Below the pieces are notes generated by a model. It was not told the DNA's origin, did no database searches, and saw only the letters and a list, made by a program, of their open reading frames with translations. DNA of 64,000 nt from Gammaproteobacteria bacterium (GTDB taxonomy: Bacteria; Pseudomonadota; Gammaproteobacteria; Xanthomonadales; Rhodanobacteraceae): contig JAJPJT010000024.1 of assembly GCA_021324095.1 (NCBI GenBank), positions 59,394-123,393 on the forward strand, read 5' to 3'. Positions 27,121 through 35,524 of this stretch are shown piece after piece. A program made the translations under genes and the position numbers. The first letter of the stretch is position 1. Each line of letters begins with the position of its first letter.

Positions 27121-27732
27121 TCATCGTGCGCTCCGCACCAACCCGCAATACAGGCCTTCGATCGCGAACTCGCGGGTCGCATCGACTTCGATCGGCGCGT
27201 ATTCCGGATTGCGCGGCAGCAAGCGGATGCCCGCGCGATCGCGCCGGAACACCTTCACCGTCACCGCGCCATCGACCCGCGCCACCACGATCTGGCCGTT
27301 GCGCGCTTCCGGCGTCTGCCGCACCGCGATCAGGTCACCGTCCAGGATGCCGGCGTCGATCATCGAATCGCCCTCGACGCGCAACAGGTAATCCGGAGCG
27401 GGTCCGAACAGGCCGCGATCGACGCACAGGTGCTTCTCGACGTTCGCCTCGACCAGGATCGGCGCACCCGCCGCGACCCGGCCGATCAATGGCAATGACA
27501 GCGTGCGCGGGTCCGGCGCGTCCGCGGCGCCGACCAGCCGGATCCCGCGCGCGGTGCGTTCCGGAAGCTCGATCAGTCCCTGCGCGGCCAGCCGCTGCAG
27601 GTGCTTTCTCACGGCCGCGAACGTGATTCCGGCCGCGGCGGCCAGTTCGCGCAGGCTCGGTGGATAGCCGTGCCGCGCCACGTGGTCACGCACGAGCGTG
27701 AGAATGCGCAGTTGGGAATAGGTGGGCGCCAT
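27121..27732 (-). CDS. lexA2: LexA-type SOS repressor of the imu cassette (LexA2)
   Basis: Autocleaving repressor, 203 residues from the ATG at 27732 (MAPTYSQLRILTLV). The winged-helix N-terminal domain includes PPSLRELAAAAGITFAAVRKHLQRL. The cleavage site is Ala88-Gly89 (GRVAAGAPILVE). The catalytic dyad is Ser123 (GDSMIDAGILDGD) and Lys160. Spacings match E. coli LexA (84-85, 119, 156). It heads the lexA2-imuA-imuB-dnaE2 cassette, which is widespread as a self-regulated second SOS unit. The recognition-helix region (ITFAAVRKHLQRL) differs from the SNAAEEHLKAL type of E. coli LexA, so a different operator is expected; a candidate overlaps its own promoter. An alternative ATG at 27753 lies within that operator. 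Confidence 0.93.
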   Translation of the reverse strand: MAPTYSQLRILTLVRDHVARHGYPPSLRELAAAAGITFAAVRKHLQRLAAQGLIELPERTARGIRLVGAADAPDPRTLSLPLIGRVAAGAPILVEANVEKHLCVDRGLFGPAPDYLLRVEGDSMIDAGILDGDLIAVRQTPEARNGQIVVARVDGAVTVKVFRRDRAGIRLLPRNPEYAPIEVDATREFAIEGLYCGLVRSAR

Positions 27733-27733
27733 G

Positions 27734-27751
27734 GGTATACAAATGTATACC
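27734..27751. promoter_or_regulatory. Palindromic LexA2 operator candidate
   Basis: GGTATAC and GTATACC arms of 7 bp around a 4-bp AAAT centre form an 18-bp palindrome. It overlaps the -10 box of the lexA2 promoter and ends one base before the start codon. It is unlike the CTG-N10-CAG box of E. coli. Binding by LexA2 is inference from position and symmetry. Confidence 0.7.
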
Positions 27752-27773
27752 ATTCCGGGCCGTGGAATGCCAA
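27744..27773 (-). promoter_or_regulatory. lexA2 promoter, probably giving a near-leaderless mRNA
   Basis: Reading leftward: -35 TTGGCA (27768-27773), an 18-bp spacer, -10 TATACA (27744-27749). Transcription would start around 27736-27738, only a few bases before the ATG at 27732-27730. No purine-rich ribosome site is present. Confidence 0.65.
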
Positions 27774-27800
27774 GCCAGCGCAGTCATTCATGGTACGCCA

Positions 27801-27829
27801 TTGACGTACGTATGCCACTGACGTACAAT
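27801..27829 (+). promoter_or_regulatory. Toxin-antitoxin promoter with direct-repeat operator
   Basis: -35 TTGACG (27801-27806), a 17-bp spacer, -10 TACAAT (27824-27829). The octamer TGACGTAC occurs at 27802-27809 and again at 27819-27826, covering both promoter boxes, as expected for autorepression by the HTH antitoxin. The predicted start point is at or next to the toxin ATG at 27836, implying a leaderless message. Confidence 0.65.
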
Positions 27830-27835
27830 GACGCC

Positions 27836-28148
27836 ATGATCTTCATCGAGACCAGTGTTTTTACCCGCCAAGTGCTGGAACTGCTCACCGCTGAGGAATA
27901 CGCCGAATTCCAATCGGACTTGGCAGCCAATCCGTTGGCGGGCAACGTAATCGAAGGAACTGACGGTTTGCGCAAGGTGCGTGCACCTGCGAAAAGCCGA
28001 GGAAAAGCGAGGCGGCGCGCGCGTGATCTACTACTACGTGAGCAGCGCTGCGCAGATCCGGCTGTTGCTGATTTATGCCAAGGGACAGAAAGATGATCTG
28101 ACGGCCGACGAGAAACGGACCCTGCGCAATTTGAACGAGAGGTGGTGA
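27836..28148 (+). pseudogene. RelE/HigB-type toxin with a frameshift
   Basis: The first frame gives MIFIETSVFTRQVLELLTAE and continues to GTDGLRKVR, a clear RelE-superfamily mRNA-interferase start. At the run AAAA (28003-28006) one extra base moves the frame. The remaining part, RGGARVIYYYVSSAAQIRLL and onward to DEKRTLRNLNERW, is readable only in the next frame and ends with TGA at 28146-28148. Together they make a toxin of about 103 residues with normal order and length. Translated as is, the product changes to an Arg-rich tail after about residue 58 and should be inactive. The downstream antitoxin gene is intact. It could be a sequencing error, a mutation or slippage at the A tract. Confidence 0.8.
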
Positions 28149-28150
28149 CA

Positions 28151-28438
28151 ATGGACAAGAAGCTTTTCTCTGAACTGGTCGAAAGCATGACCGAGGCTGG
28201 CGAGATTGCACGCGGCGAGCGCGCGCCTTCGCGCGAATTTCAAGTTGGGGAGACCGACGTAAAGCGAATCCGCAGGGCGTCCGGGCTGTCACAGGCAAAG
28301 TTTGCCAAGCTGATCCATGTGGAGCTCGGCACGTTACGTAACTGGGAGCAAGGGCGCAGAACGCCGACCGGTCCAGCCCAAGCCTTGCTTCGTGCCATCG
28401 AAAGGGATCCTCGCGCGGTGCTTCGCGCCATCGCCTGA
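28151..28438 (+). CDS. HTH-domain antitoxin (HigA/NadS-like)
   Basis: A 95-residue protein (MDKKLFSELVESMTEAGEIA) with a C-terminal helix-turn-helix: VKRIRRASGLSQAKFAKLIHVELGTLRNWEQGRRTPTGPAQALL. This is the NadS/HigA-like antitoxin type in which the toxin gene comes first. It is expected to bind the toxin and repress the shared promoter at 27801-27829. The ATG at 28151 follows GAGAGG by 8 bases and is preferred over the GTG at 28142, which overlaps the toxin stop. It has no mutation, although the toxin before it is frameshifted. Confidence 0.85.
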   Translation: MDKKLFSELVESMTEAGEIARGERAPSREFQVGETDVKRIRRASGLSQAKFAKLIHVELGTLRNWEQGRRTPTGPAQALLRAIERDPRAVLRAIA

Positions 28439-28544
28439 TTCATTCGGGCCAAATGCTGACAGTAGCTTGAGACGAGCCGAGTCACGGCGTTGCCGATCCT
28501 CGGCGACAGCTCGTTACCCAATCACGCCGTCCTCAATCATCTTC

Positions 28545-28674
28545 CTTGTCATTCCGGGGCAGTTTGCGGCTTCATTGCAGAACGAACCAGAATCCGGCTT
28601 TGGCTGTGAAGACAGGAGATCTGGATTCCGGGTTCCGTCGCCGACGGTGTCGGCGAAGGCCCCGGAATGACAAG
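28545..28674. repeat. GTCATTCC/GGAATGAC palindromic element (copy 2)
   Basis: 130 bp bounded by perfect 16-bp inverted repeats (CTTGTCATTCCGGGGC at 28545-28560 and its complement at 28659-28674). Inside are AGAATCCGG and CTGGATTCCGG pairs and a CGCCGAC/GTCGGCG hairpin. It lies between the antitoxin gene and the convergent pilin gene. Confidence 0.85.
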
Positions 28675-28685
28675 CTTCTTCGCCG

Positions 28686-29129
28686 CTATTTCGCCCAGCA
28701 GACGCTGGTGTTGTCGGCGCCGCCGGAGTTCTTGGCCGTACGCACATTCGCGCTGGTGATCGAGAACGAAGCGCAATCCGTGTCCCTGGCCTGCGGCCCC
28801 ACGGCGTCGGCCGTCAAGACATAGCCGCTCGCCGTGATCGCCGTCGCGGGAGCTGCGGCGGCAAGCACGTAATAACCGTTTTGCGACGTCTGGGTGGGCG
28901 CCGGGCACGATGCCGGCGCTGCGGGTGTGTACGAGAAGTTCTGGGCGTAGCAGCGCTCGAGCATGGCTTGGTCCTGTTCGAGCAGCGCGTAAGCCTCCGC
29001 GCGACGCCCGTGCAGCACGTACCTCATGTAGGTCGGGATCGCTATCGCCGCGAGGAGTGCGATGATCGCGACCACGATCATCAACTCGATCAGGCTGAAC
29101 CCGCGCTGCCGCTCATTACGCTTGTACAT
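28686..29129 (-). CDS. pilE: Type IV pilin-like protein (PilE, minor pilin)
   Basis: A 147-residue prepilin. The leader MYKRNERQRG is cut before Phe11 by prepilin peptidase, leaving mature FSLIELMIVVAIIALLAAIA with Glu5 and the hydrophobic assembly helix. The C-terminal part has cysteines (RCYAQNF, SCPAP, DTDCASF, VCWAK) that can form disulfides of the D-region. It is the last gene of fimT-pilV-pilW-pilX-pilY1-pilE, 12 bp after pilY1, the position of PilE in Pseudomonas-type minor pilin operons. It is more likely a minor than the major pilin because of this context. Confidence 0.9.
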   Translation of the reverse strand: MYKRNERQRGFSLIELMIVVAIIALLAAIAIPTYMRYVLHGRRAEAYALLEQDQAMLERCYAQNFSYTPAAPASCPAPTQTSQNGYYVLAAAAPATAITASGYVLTADAVGPQARDTDCASFSITSANVRTAKNSGGADNTSVCWAK

Positions 29130-29141
29130 CTCGATCCCCTG

Positions 29142-32100
29142 TCATTGGATTTGCCACCAGCCGGCGCGTGTGGGCCCGTGCCCGCGCTCCTTGACAGCGC
29201 CCACGCTGGGCGCCCCGTTGGGAGCGGGCTGGCTCACGACCTTGAGGGCCCCGACTCCACTCGGCAAAAAGGCGTGGACGATGGACGGTGTGGGCACATA
29301 GCTGTTGCTCAACTGCATGCCGACCGGGTTCTGGCCGCCGGACTGCTGTTTCGACGAATTCAGGTTGCCGTTGCCATAGACGTCGAGCTCGGCCTTGTCG
29401 AACGGGCCGCCGTTGCCATACGCCAGGTCCATCAGCCAGGACACGCCACCCGCCGTGCACGTCGTGCCGGAACCCGGCTGGGGTGTGTAGGTGGTGAAGA
29501 CCACTCCGCCGTTCTCGATGACCGCGGACGAAATCACGCGCTCACCCGAAAGGGGAAGGTCCATGTACCAGCCCTGCTGGGTCGACCAGTTCACCGAATT
29601 GCTGCTGGCGGTGCGGATGTTCTGGGTCGCGCCGGACGCATTGACGATGCTTCCCGCCGTCAGGGTTTGCACCTGCAGATTCGCGCGCGTGGCCGGAGTG
29701 GTCGAACCGTTGTCCCACACGCCATAGAAGCTCTGCGTCTTGGTGTTGGTCAAATCCGAATTCTGCAGCAATTGGCCGGTGCCGAAGAACACCATCAGGC
29801 CCAGCTTGGCAGGATAGTTCGGGTTCAAGGTCACGACCGGCGCCGTGGTGATCGGCTGCGGATTGCCGGAACCGTCGCGCGCCTGGAAGAGCAGTCGCAC
29901 CGTCCAGTTGGACGGGTTGGGATCACCGACGTCGATCGCCCATAGGTTGCCCTGCAGGTCGCCCGCATACACCTCGTCGACGGGGAAACCCAGCACGCCG
30001 CTGGAGTTGGCGGCCACCACGCTGGAAAGTCCGTTCGGCAGGCTGGTATTGCATGCGGGGTTGACGCCGAGACCCTTGGGATTGCACAGGTTGATCTTGG
30101 CGATGATCGCGCCGGTGTCCGGTTTGACCGCGTAGAAGTACGGCATTTCGCTCGCGCTGTTGTAACCGTTGCCGAACATCACGGCGAAACCGGCTGCCGT
30201 CTTCCCGCTGGCGGCATCGGTCACCGGATCGGCATTGATGCGCGCGATGATCGGCGCGCTGTAGCTCAAGCCCATGTTTGCATCGGTGAACTCCCACAGC
30301 ACCGCGTTGGCGAGGGCGGTCTCGTTGCCGGACGGCGTTCCGGAGGTGAAGTTCTGCGGGTCAGTGATGTCCAACGCGTAAATCGAATTGCCGCCCGCGT
30401 TCTCGCCGCCGACCAGTTCCGTATGCCATTTGCCGTCGCTGCCGAACAGCACGTCGTTCGCGTGCGGCGCGCCGTCAACGAAGAACTGGTGGTTGGAGTT
30501 GTAGAACGGCGAGGTCAGGTTGATCAGGTTCGCGAACACCGCATTGGGCACGAACGCGAACAGCTCGTTGCCGGTGGTCGGATCGAAGGCGTGCAGCATG
30601 CCGTCGTCGGCGCCGGCGTACAGCACTGCGGGGCGTGGGGTCTTCGCGTAGGTTTGTTCGAAAGCCTGGTACGACGCATCCAGATACGGCCCCAGCGGCT
30701 GATTCACGTAGAGCGGGTTGCTGTCAACAATGTCACCGAGAATCCCCGTGCGGTTGCGGAAGGCGCCGCCGTTGTGCTGCTCGTGCGAGGTGTCGCCGCT
30801 CAGGTAATTGAGGCGCAGTTGCGCATTGCTCAGGGTGGGCGGCGTCACCACGGGATCGCTCCCCAGGGTCAGGTCGGCTTGCTGCGTGGCGGTCAGATCC
30901 GTCCAGAGGAACGGTTCGCCCACACCGTAGCCCGCCGGTCCACCCGTCGGGTTCAACGTCGCGATCACGCGGTTCTGCCAACCAGTCCCGACGACCTCGT
31001 TATTGAGTTGTTTCTTGGCGCTCCAACTCGACGTCGTGGAAACCGAGCCGTCGGCATTGATGGGATAGGCGTTGATGTCGCCTGTCCAGTCCTGATATTG
31101 CGAATCCTGCACCGTGAACGTCGCCTGGAACACCATCGAGTCGGTATTCAGGCTGCCGGAGTTGACCGCGACGGAAGTGCTGGACAGCGAACCGTTCTGG
31201 ATCGACACTAGGATATTGTTGAGGTCCTTGACCAGGTCCGCGGGACTGCTGGCTGCAAAGTAGCTGCCGGTACCGCCGGCGACGGCCATGGCCGTCAGGG
31301 TCGCGGCGGCTTGCGGATTGGCCGAGGGATCCACGCCCGCGCCCATGCCGACCACGTAGGTATTGATGCCGGCCGTCTTCAAGGCCTGGATTGCGGTGAT
31401 GGTATCGGTCAGCGCCTGGTCGTTGGTGGCGTTGAGCGAGCCATCCGAGTTGAACGTGGCGCTGACGCCGTAGCCCGCGGCCGCGGCGCTGCCCAGCGGC
31501 GGCCAGGATTTGCCGTTGAGATCTTCGGTGGGAAGGCCATCGGAAATCAGGATGACATATTGCTGGGTGCAGCCGCTGGGCTTGGTCACGCCCGCCATGT
31601 AGCTCTTGGCCTTCTGCAACAATCCCGCCAGCGGCGATTGCACGGCCGCGGCCTTGATTTCCTTGGTGCTGCTGTTGTTGGTCTCCGGCGCCAACGCGGG
31701 TGCAAAGGTCGCGAGGATGGCATTCACCTGCGCCTGGGTGGAGCCGGTGGATTGCATCGGCACCACGATGTTGCCGGTCGTGGCCGAAGCATTCGAGTAA
31801 TAGCCAAAGCCACGCTGTGCGTAGAACACCTGGTCCGAGTACGGCACGAAACCTGCGTTGGTCGGGCCTGTCTCTTTTATGCCACTGGTCGGCAAAACGC
31901 TCGCATAGCTTATCGATACGCCGCCATTGTTGTAATTGCTGAGGGTGAAGTAGGGTGGATAGGGATTCGGATTGCTTCTCGTGCCATAGTCGACGAATGC
32001 AGCCGTCCCTCCGGTCCAGTACAACACGTCGTTGACGTCGGCGTCGTCACTGGAGTTCTGGACCAGCATGTACTGGTTCCCCGCCAGCACGCCGGCCGCA

Positions 32101-32756
32101 TAAAGCGGTGCGATCGCAGTGCAATTGCTCTTCACCGTGGCCGAGGCAGTCGTGTACTGGTAGCAGGGATTCGGGACGTATTCGAAACCCGCAGGCGGTG
32201 ATGTGTTGGTAGTGCTGAAGGTGAATCCGCCGGGCCCGGACATTTGATAGACCCACGTGCTGTAAAGCGCGGAGCCAACGCTGTAATCCTCGAGCGCGAA
32301 TTGGGTGTTCTGCGCGTAGGCCGTGATGATGGCAGTCATCGCCGCCTTGGCCACGTTGAGGCGGCTGGCGCTGTTGTCATACTCGGTGCCCCCGCTCAGG
32401 ACCGTGTAGGGCGCGGTCGGACCGGTATAGCCGGAAACCGGCGGAGTGAAGCCGGCAGGCACCGTGTAATTCACGGGCGAACTGGAATTGGTCAGCGAGG
32501 CATTGCCCGAACTCGTCACGCCGGAGCCCGTCATGATCGCGCCGCTCAGGTCGCCGTCCATGGATTGCGAATTGCCGATCGCGAACAACACTTGCGGGTG
32601 CGCGGGCATCGCGACCGTGAGCGGGACTTGCGAAATCGCGAGCGGCGTCGGAGTCGCCGCCGCGGCAACGACGACGATCGGCGCGGGGCCGAGCATGCCG
32701 CCGCCTAGGCTCAGCGCCGCGGCCAACAGGAAATTGCGCAAGGATTTGAGTGTCAT
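29142..32756 (-). CDS. pilY1: PilY1, pilus-tip adhesin / assembly factor
   Basis: A very large exported protein (1204 residues) that caps type IV pili and supports extension and surface sensing. It begins MTLKSLRNFLLAAALSLGGG, a signal peptide. The N-terminal half contains a von Willebrand A-like region (GCTQQYVILISDGLPTEDLNG near residue 400; TAGINTYVVGMGAGVDPSANP near residue 465). The C-terminal half is the PilY1 beta-propeller, marked by PRPAVLYAGADDGMLHAFDPTTG and VYAGDLQGNLWAIDVGDPNPSNW, the latter near the calcium-binding site known in Pseudomonas. Length and order fit the family. It is 18 bp downstream of pilX in the minor pilin operon. Confidence 0.94.
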   Translation of the reverse strand: MTLKSLRNFLLAAALSLGGGMLGPAPIVVVAAAATPTPLAISQVPLTVAMPAHPQVLFAIGNSQSMDGDLSGAIMTGSGVTSSGNASLTNSSSPVNYTVPAGFTPPVSGYTGPTAPYTVLSGGTEYDNSASRLNVAKAAMTAIITAYAQNTQFALEDYSVGSALYSTWVYQMSGPGGFTFSTTNTSPPAGFEYVPNPCYQYTTASATVKSNCTAIAPLYAAGVLAGNQYMLVQNSSDDADVNDVLYWTGGTAAFVDYGTRSNPNPYPPYFTLSNYNNGGVSISYASVLPTSGIKETGPTNAGFVPYSDQVFYAQRGFGYYSNASATTGNIVVPMQSTGSTQAQVNAILATFAPALAPETNNSSTKEIKAAAVQSPLAGLLQKAKSYMAGVTKPSGCTQQYVILISDGLPTEDLNGKSWPPLGSAAAAGYGVSATFNSDGSLNATNDQALTDTITAIQALKTAGINTYVVGMGAGVDPSANPQAAATLTAMAVAGGTGSYFAASSPADLVKDLNNILVSIQNGSLSSTSVAVNSGSLNTDSMVFQATFTVQDSQYQDWTGDINAYPINADGSVSTTSSWSAKKQLNNEVVGTGWQNRVIATLNPTGGPAGYGVGEPFLWTDLTATQQADLTLGSDPVVTPPTLSNAQLRLNYLSGDTSHEQHNGGAFRNRTGILGDIVDSNPLYVNQPLGPYLDASYQAFEQTYAKTPRPAVLYAGADDGMLHAFDPTTGNELFAFVPNAVFANLINLTSPFYNSNHQFFVDGAPHANDVLFGSDGKWHTELVGGENAGGNSIYALDITDPQNFTSGTPSGNETALANAVLWEFTDANMGLSYSAPIIARINADPVTDAASGKTAAGFAVMFGNGYNSASEMPYFYAVKPDTGAIIAKINLCNPKGLGVNPACNTSLPNGLSSVVAANSSGVLGFPVDEVYAGDLQGNLWAIDVGDPNPSNWTVRLLFQARDGSGNPQPITTAPVVTLNPNYPAKLGLMVFFGTGQLLQNSDLTNTKTQSFYGVWDNGSTTPATRANLQVQTLTAGSIVNASGATQNIRTASSNSVNWSTQQGWYMDLPLSGERVISSAVIENGGVVFTTYTPQPGSGTTCTAGGVSWLMDLAYGNGGPFDKAELDVYGNGNLNSSKQQSGGQNPVGMQLSNSYVPTPSIVHAFLPSGVGALKVVSQPAPNGAPSVGAVKERGHGPTRAGWWQIQ

Positions 32757-32774
32757 CGCCGCTTCCCCTGAACG

Positions 32775-33323
32775 CTATTGCACCGACGTGGCCTGCAACA
32801 TCACCGGCAATTTGCCGTCGGGTCCGACCGCTTTCGCGGTGATGCGAAACACCTGCAACAACCCCCCATTGCACCCATACGAAGAACTGCACATGGACTG
32901 GCCCGGTTTCGCCACCGAGGGCAATTGCTCGGCGACCACCGCCGCAGTGGATTTCGGATATTGGGAATTGTTGAAGGTCGATCCGCCGCCCAGCACGTCG
33001 GAACCGGTCCACGGGAAGGTCGAAGCTGGCTCGGCCCATTGCGGCACGTTCATCGCGTCAAAGGTGTAGGCGCCGTTGGTGTTGGCTGCGAAGTCCTCGA
33101 GCACGGCTCCGTTCAACAGTTGGGTTTCGGCATAGCCCAACGCGCCCTCGCCCGTCGCCCGGCCCATGTCCTGTCCCCACGCGTTGCCGGCGACCCGGTT
33201 CTGGTTGGCGACCAGTTGCATCGCGACCAGTGCGGTGATGCTGAGCACGATCAGCAACACCAGCCCGATCAGCAAGGCGAGGCCGCTCTGTCGTGCACGA
33301 CGAACGAAGGAAGGCGTGTTCAT
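32775..33323 (-). CDS. pilX: PilX, minor pilin
   Basis: A 182-residue prepilin-like protein from the ATG at 33323: MNTPSFVRRARQSGLALLIG. The processing glycine is Gly14, followed by a long hydrophobic helix (LALLIGLVLLIVLSITALVA). The Glu at position 5 of the mature protein is replaced by Ile, as in GspK/PilX-type tip subunits. Later it has MCSSSYGCNGGLLQVFRITAKAVG, with paired cysteines typical of PilX. It overlaps the pilW stop by 4 bp. Long frames in other phases across this region are shadows. Confidence 0.88.
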   Translation of the reverse strand: MNTPSFVRRARQSGLALLIGLVLLIVLSITALVAMQLVANQNRVAGNAWGQDMGRATGEGALGYAETQLLNGAVLEDFAANTNGAYTFDAMNVPQWAEPASTFPWTGSDVLGGGSTFNNSQYPKSTAAVVAEQLPSVAKPGQSMCSSSYGCNGGLLQVFRITAKAVGPDGKLPVMLQATSVQ

Positions 33324-34426
33324 AGCGATACGTTCCTGAGGCTCACGGTCAATTGATAGACGTGCCGCAGCCGGGTGTCCTTGGGCACCCCGACCGTGGT
33401 GCCGAGCACGTCGAACGTGGCCTGCGACGCGAAACGGTTCGAGCCCATGCCACCTTCGATCAGGAAGGCCATCCGCACGGAGGTGACGTCGGGCCACTCG
33501 TTGGCGGCCGCGACGGCACTCGCCGGCAGCCACTGGATGTCGCCGCCGCTGGTGACGCCGTACATCACCTGCATGTTTTCCACGCCCGGCACGATCGGCG
33601 TCGCGACCCAGTTCCCGTCGACGTATATGGCCTTGTACAGCGCGCTCTGGCCGCCGGCGCTCGCAGCCACGTAGAAAACGGCCTGCTGCAGGGGCACGAA
33701 CTGCACGCCGGGCGCGAAGCTGGGCTGAAACGTCGCCTGGAGATTCGCCGGCGTTTCGTGCGTGATCGTCACGCCGGCGCCCGCTCCCGTGACCGCGGTG
33801 GCCATGAACACGACCGACTTGGCGCAATCGGAAAGCGCCGCGGGCGCGGGTAGTCCTTCGCCGTTGAGGGTCGCGACGACGTTGCTGAGCGGATTGTCCG
33901 TGACGGTGAAGTTGTCGGCGCCCGCGTTGATCGTGTTCACGCCGGCGGGCGCAGTACCGGGCATTTCACCGGAAACCACCAGCACGTCGCTGCCGGGTTC
34001 GGGGACGATCGAAGGTGCGAAGGACGCGTCCAGCGCCGGCGCCCAGTCGTTGACGTTGGCGTCGTCGGCCGCGTCGTCGGCCGCGATCGCGTAGGTGCCC
34101 GTGCCGGCCGTGCCGGTGTAATCGAATCCCTGCACGGCGAAGCCGTAATTGTTGACCACGGCTTGCTGGGTGGAAGCGATATTGAGCGAAGTGGGAATCA
34201 GCCTGCCGCAACCGCCGAAACCCGCGCCGCGGATCGCCGGCGAGATGATCGCGCTGATGGCGTTGCCGGCGTTCTGCACGCGGGCTTGCGCGAGCGCGGT
34301 GCCGTAAACCTGCTGCAACGCCATGAACACCGTGAGGATGCCCGCGACCACGATGAGTCCCAGCGCCATGGCAATCATCAGCTCGATGAGCGTGTAACCG
34401 CCGGCACGATGGAAGGCGCGTTTCAC
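33320..34426 (-). CDS. pilW: PilW, minor pilin
   Basis: A 368-residue prepilin with GTG start at 34426 that overlaps the pilV stop (GTGA), giving MKRAFHRAGGYTLIELMIAM. Cleavage is after Gly10; Glu5 of the mature chain is present and Tyr replaces the usual Phe at position 1. The family features FMALQQVYGTALAQARVQNAGNAI and RGAGFGGCG follow the helix. The rest is beta-rich, and DVTSVRMAFLI near the C-terminus matches PilW proteins. It is expected to join PilV, PilX and FimT in the priming complex at the pilus tip. The open frame extends further upstream only inside pilV. Confidence 0.9.
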   Translation of the reverse strand: MKRAFHRAGGYTLIELMIAMALGLIVVAGILTVFMALQQVYGTALAQARVQNAGNAISAIISPAIRGAGFGGCGRLIPTSLNIASTQQAVVNNYGFAVQGFDYTGTAGTGTYAIAADDAADDANVNDWAPALDASFAPSIVPEPGSDVLVVSGEMPGTAPAGVNTINAGADNFTVTDNPLSNVVATLNGEGLPAPAALSDCAKSVVFMATAVTGAGAGVTITHETPANLQATFQPSFAPGVQFVPLQQAVFYVAASAGGQSALYKAIYVDGNWVATPIVPGVENMQVMYGVTSGGDIQWLPASAVAAANEWPDVTSVRMAFLIEGGMGSNRFASQATFDVLGTTVGVPKDTRLRHVYQLTVSLRNVSL

Positions 34427-34914
34427 AGCAGCGTCTCCAACTGGACCGTGTTGCGCGTCGCAGCGGATTTCAGTGCCGTCGCGGCGGGCGCGTCGTTGTA
34501 GCTGACCGTTACCGTCGCTTCGTAACTGCCGGTGCCCGTGAGGGCCACCGCGACGTTTGCACTGGCACCCGGAAGCAAGGTGTTCATGCCGTTGAGCCAC
34601 TGCCACAGGTCGTACGCCGCCTGCTGTGCGGCGGTGCAGGCGGCGCCCGTCGGATCGCACATGACCGCGGGTGCGGTGACGGCCCCGCCGGTGTAGGCAA
34701 TGTCGTAGTCGCCGAGTTGTGCTCCGCTGACGTTCTGGCGCATCCGCTCGATGATGTCGCTGGCGAGCTGCGCACTCTGCTGTTGAAGGTAACTGCTTGC
34801 CGTGGTCCGATGCACCGTAACCAGTGCGGCGCCGACGCCCAGCATGCCGAGCGACACCACCACGACCGCGATCAGCACTTCCAGCAGGCTGAAACCCGAA
34901 ATGTTCTTGCGCAT
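34423..34914 (-). CDS. pilV: PilV, type IV pilus minor pilin
   Basis: A 163-residue prepilin, MRKNISGFSLLEVLIAVVVV, cleaved after Gly7, with Glu5 kept. The segment SLGMLGVGAALVTVHRTTASSYLQQQSAQLASDIIERMRQN is the PilV signature following the helix. It overlaps pilW by 4 bp and starts 10 bp after the fimT stop, so translational coupling is likely. Its role is in pilus assembly priming. Confidence 0.92.
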   Translation of the reverse strand: MRKNISGFSLLEVLIAVVVVSLGMLGVGAALVTVHRTTASSYLQQQSAQLASDIIERMRQNVSGAQLGDYDIAYTGGAVTAPAVMCDPTGAACTAAQQAAYDLWQWLNGMNTLLPGASANVAVALTGTGSYEATVTVSYNDAPAATALKSAATRNTVQLETLL

Positions 34915-34924
34915 GGCCGCGTGC

Positions 34925-35524
34925 CTAGGGACAGGTCAACGGATTGCCGTCGGGATCCACCCCGGGCGTCTGCGAGGTCTGGATGTAGCCGCCCGTGTTC
35001 ACGACCACCGAGTGCGCATACGCAGCGCCGCGATCGTCGCAGAAGATGAAAAGATCGATGCCAGTGGCGATGGGCAGCCCGGTCACCAGGCCGCGCGGGG
35101 TAAACACGAGCGGGACCGTGCCGCCGCTGGACTTGACGGTCACACCGTACGCGCCGAGGTTGCCGCTGGTCAGCAGCACCGACGCCGCACCCGCAGGCGC
35201 CGAGATCACCCCCCAGCCGGTATTCCAGTCTGTGGAGCAACTGGTGTCGGTGGGAGTGGCAATCGGGCACACCGTGACCGACTGCCCTTCGCGCAGTGCG
35301 CTGTTGCGCGCATACTCGAACGCCTGGAGCAGGGAATTGGTCGCGCTGGTCTGGCGCGTGTTGGCCATCAATCGCGTGAAGCTTGGTACCGCGATGGCCA
35401 GCAGCACCGCCGCCACTGCGATCGTGATCATCAACTCGACGAGCGTGAAGCCCTTCGCTGCGCGCTTTTCGCAGCGCACGCGCGACGAGCGCGCAGCAAC
35501 ACACCTGACGCAAAGTCGATCCAT
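34925..35524 (-). CDS. fimT: FimT/FimU-type minor pilin (GspH-like)
   Basis: A 199-residue prepilin and first gene of the minor pilin operon. The 25-residue basic leader (cut after Gly25) is unusually long; the mature start is FTLVELMITIAVAAVLLAIA with Glu5. After the helix comes TNSLLQAFEYARNSALREGQSVTVCP, the GspH/FimT signature, and a disulfide-capable pair (VCPIA, CSTDW). The ATG at 35524 is the only clear start. No good promoter could be assigned in the 380-bp gap to the divergent MFS gene. Confidence 0.88.
   Translation of the reverse strand: MDRLCVRCVAARSSRVRCEKRAAKGFTLVELMITIAVAAVLLAIAVPSFTRLMANTRQTSATNSLLQAFEYARNSALREGQSVTVCPIATPTDTSCSTDWNTGWGVISAPAGAASVLLTSGNLGAYGVTVKSSGGTVPLVFTPRGLVTGLPIATGIDLFIFCDDRGAAYAHSVVVNTGGYIQTSQTPGVDPDGNPLTCP

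Noticed and set aside
31311..32201. 296-residue plus-strand frame opposite pilY1
   Set aside because: Shadow frame with no recognisable features.
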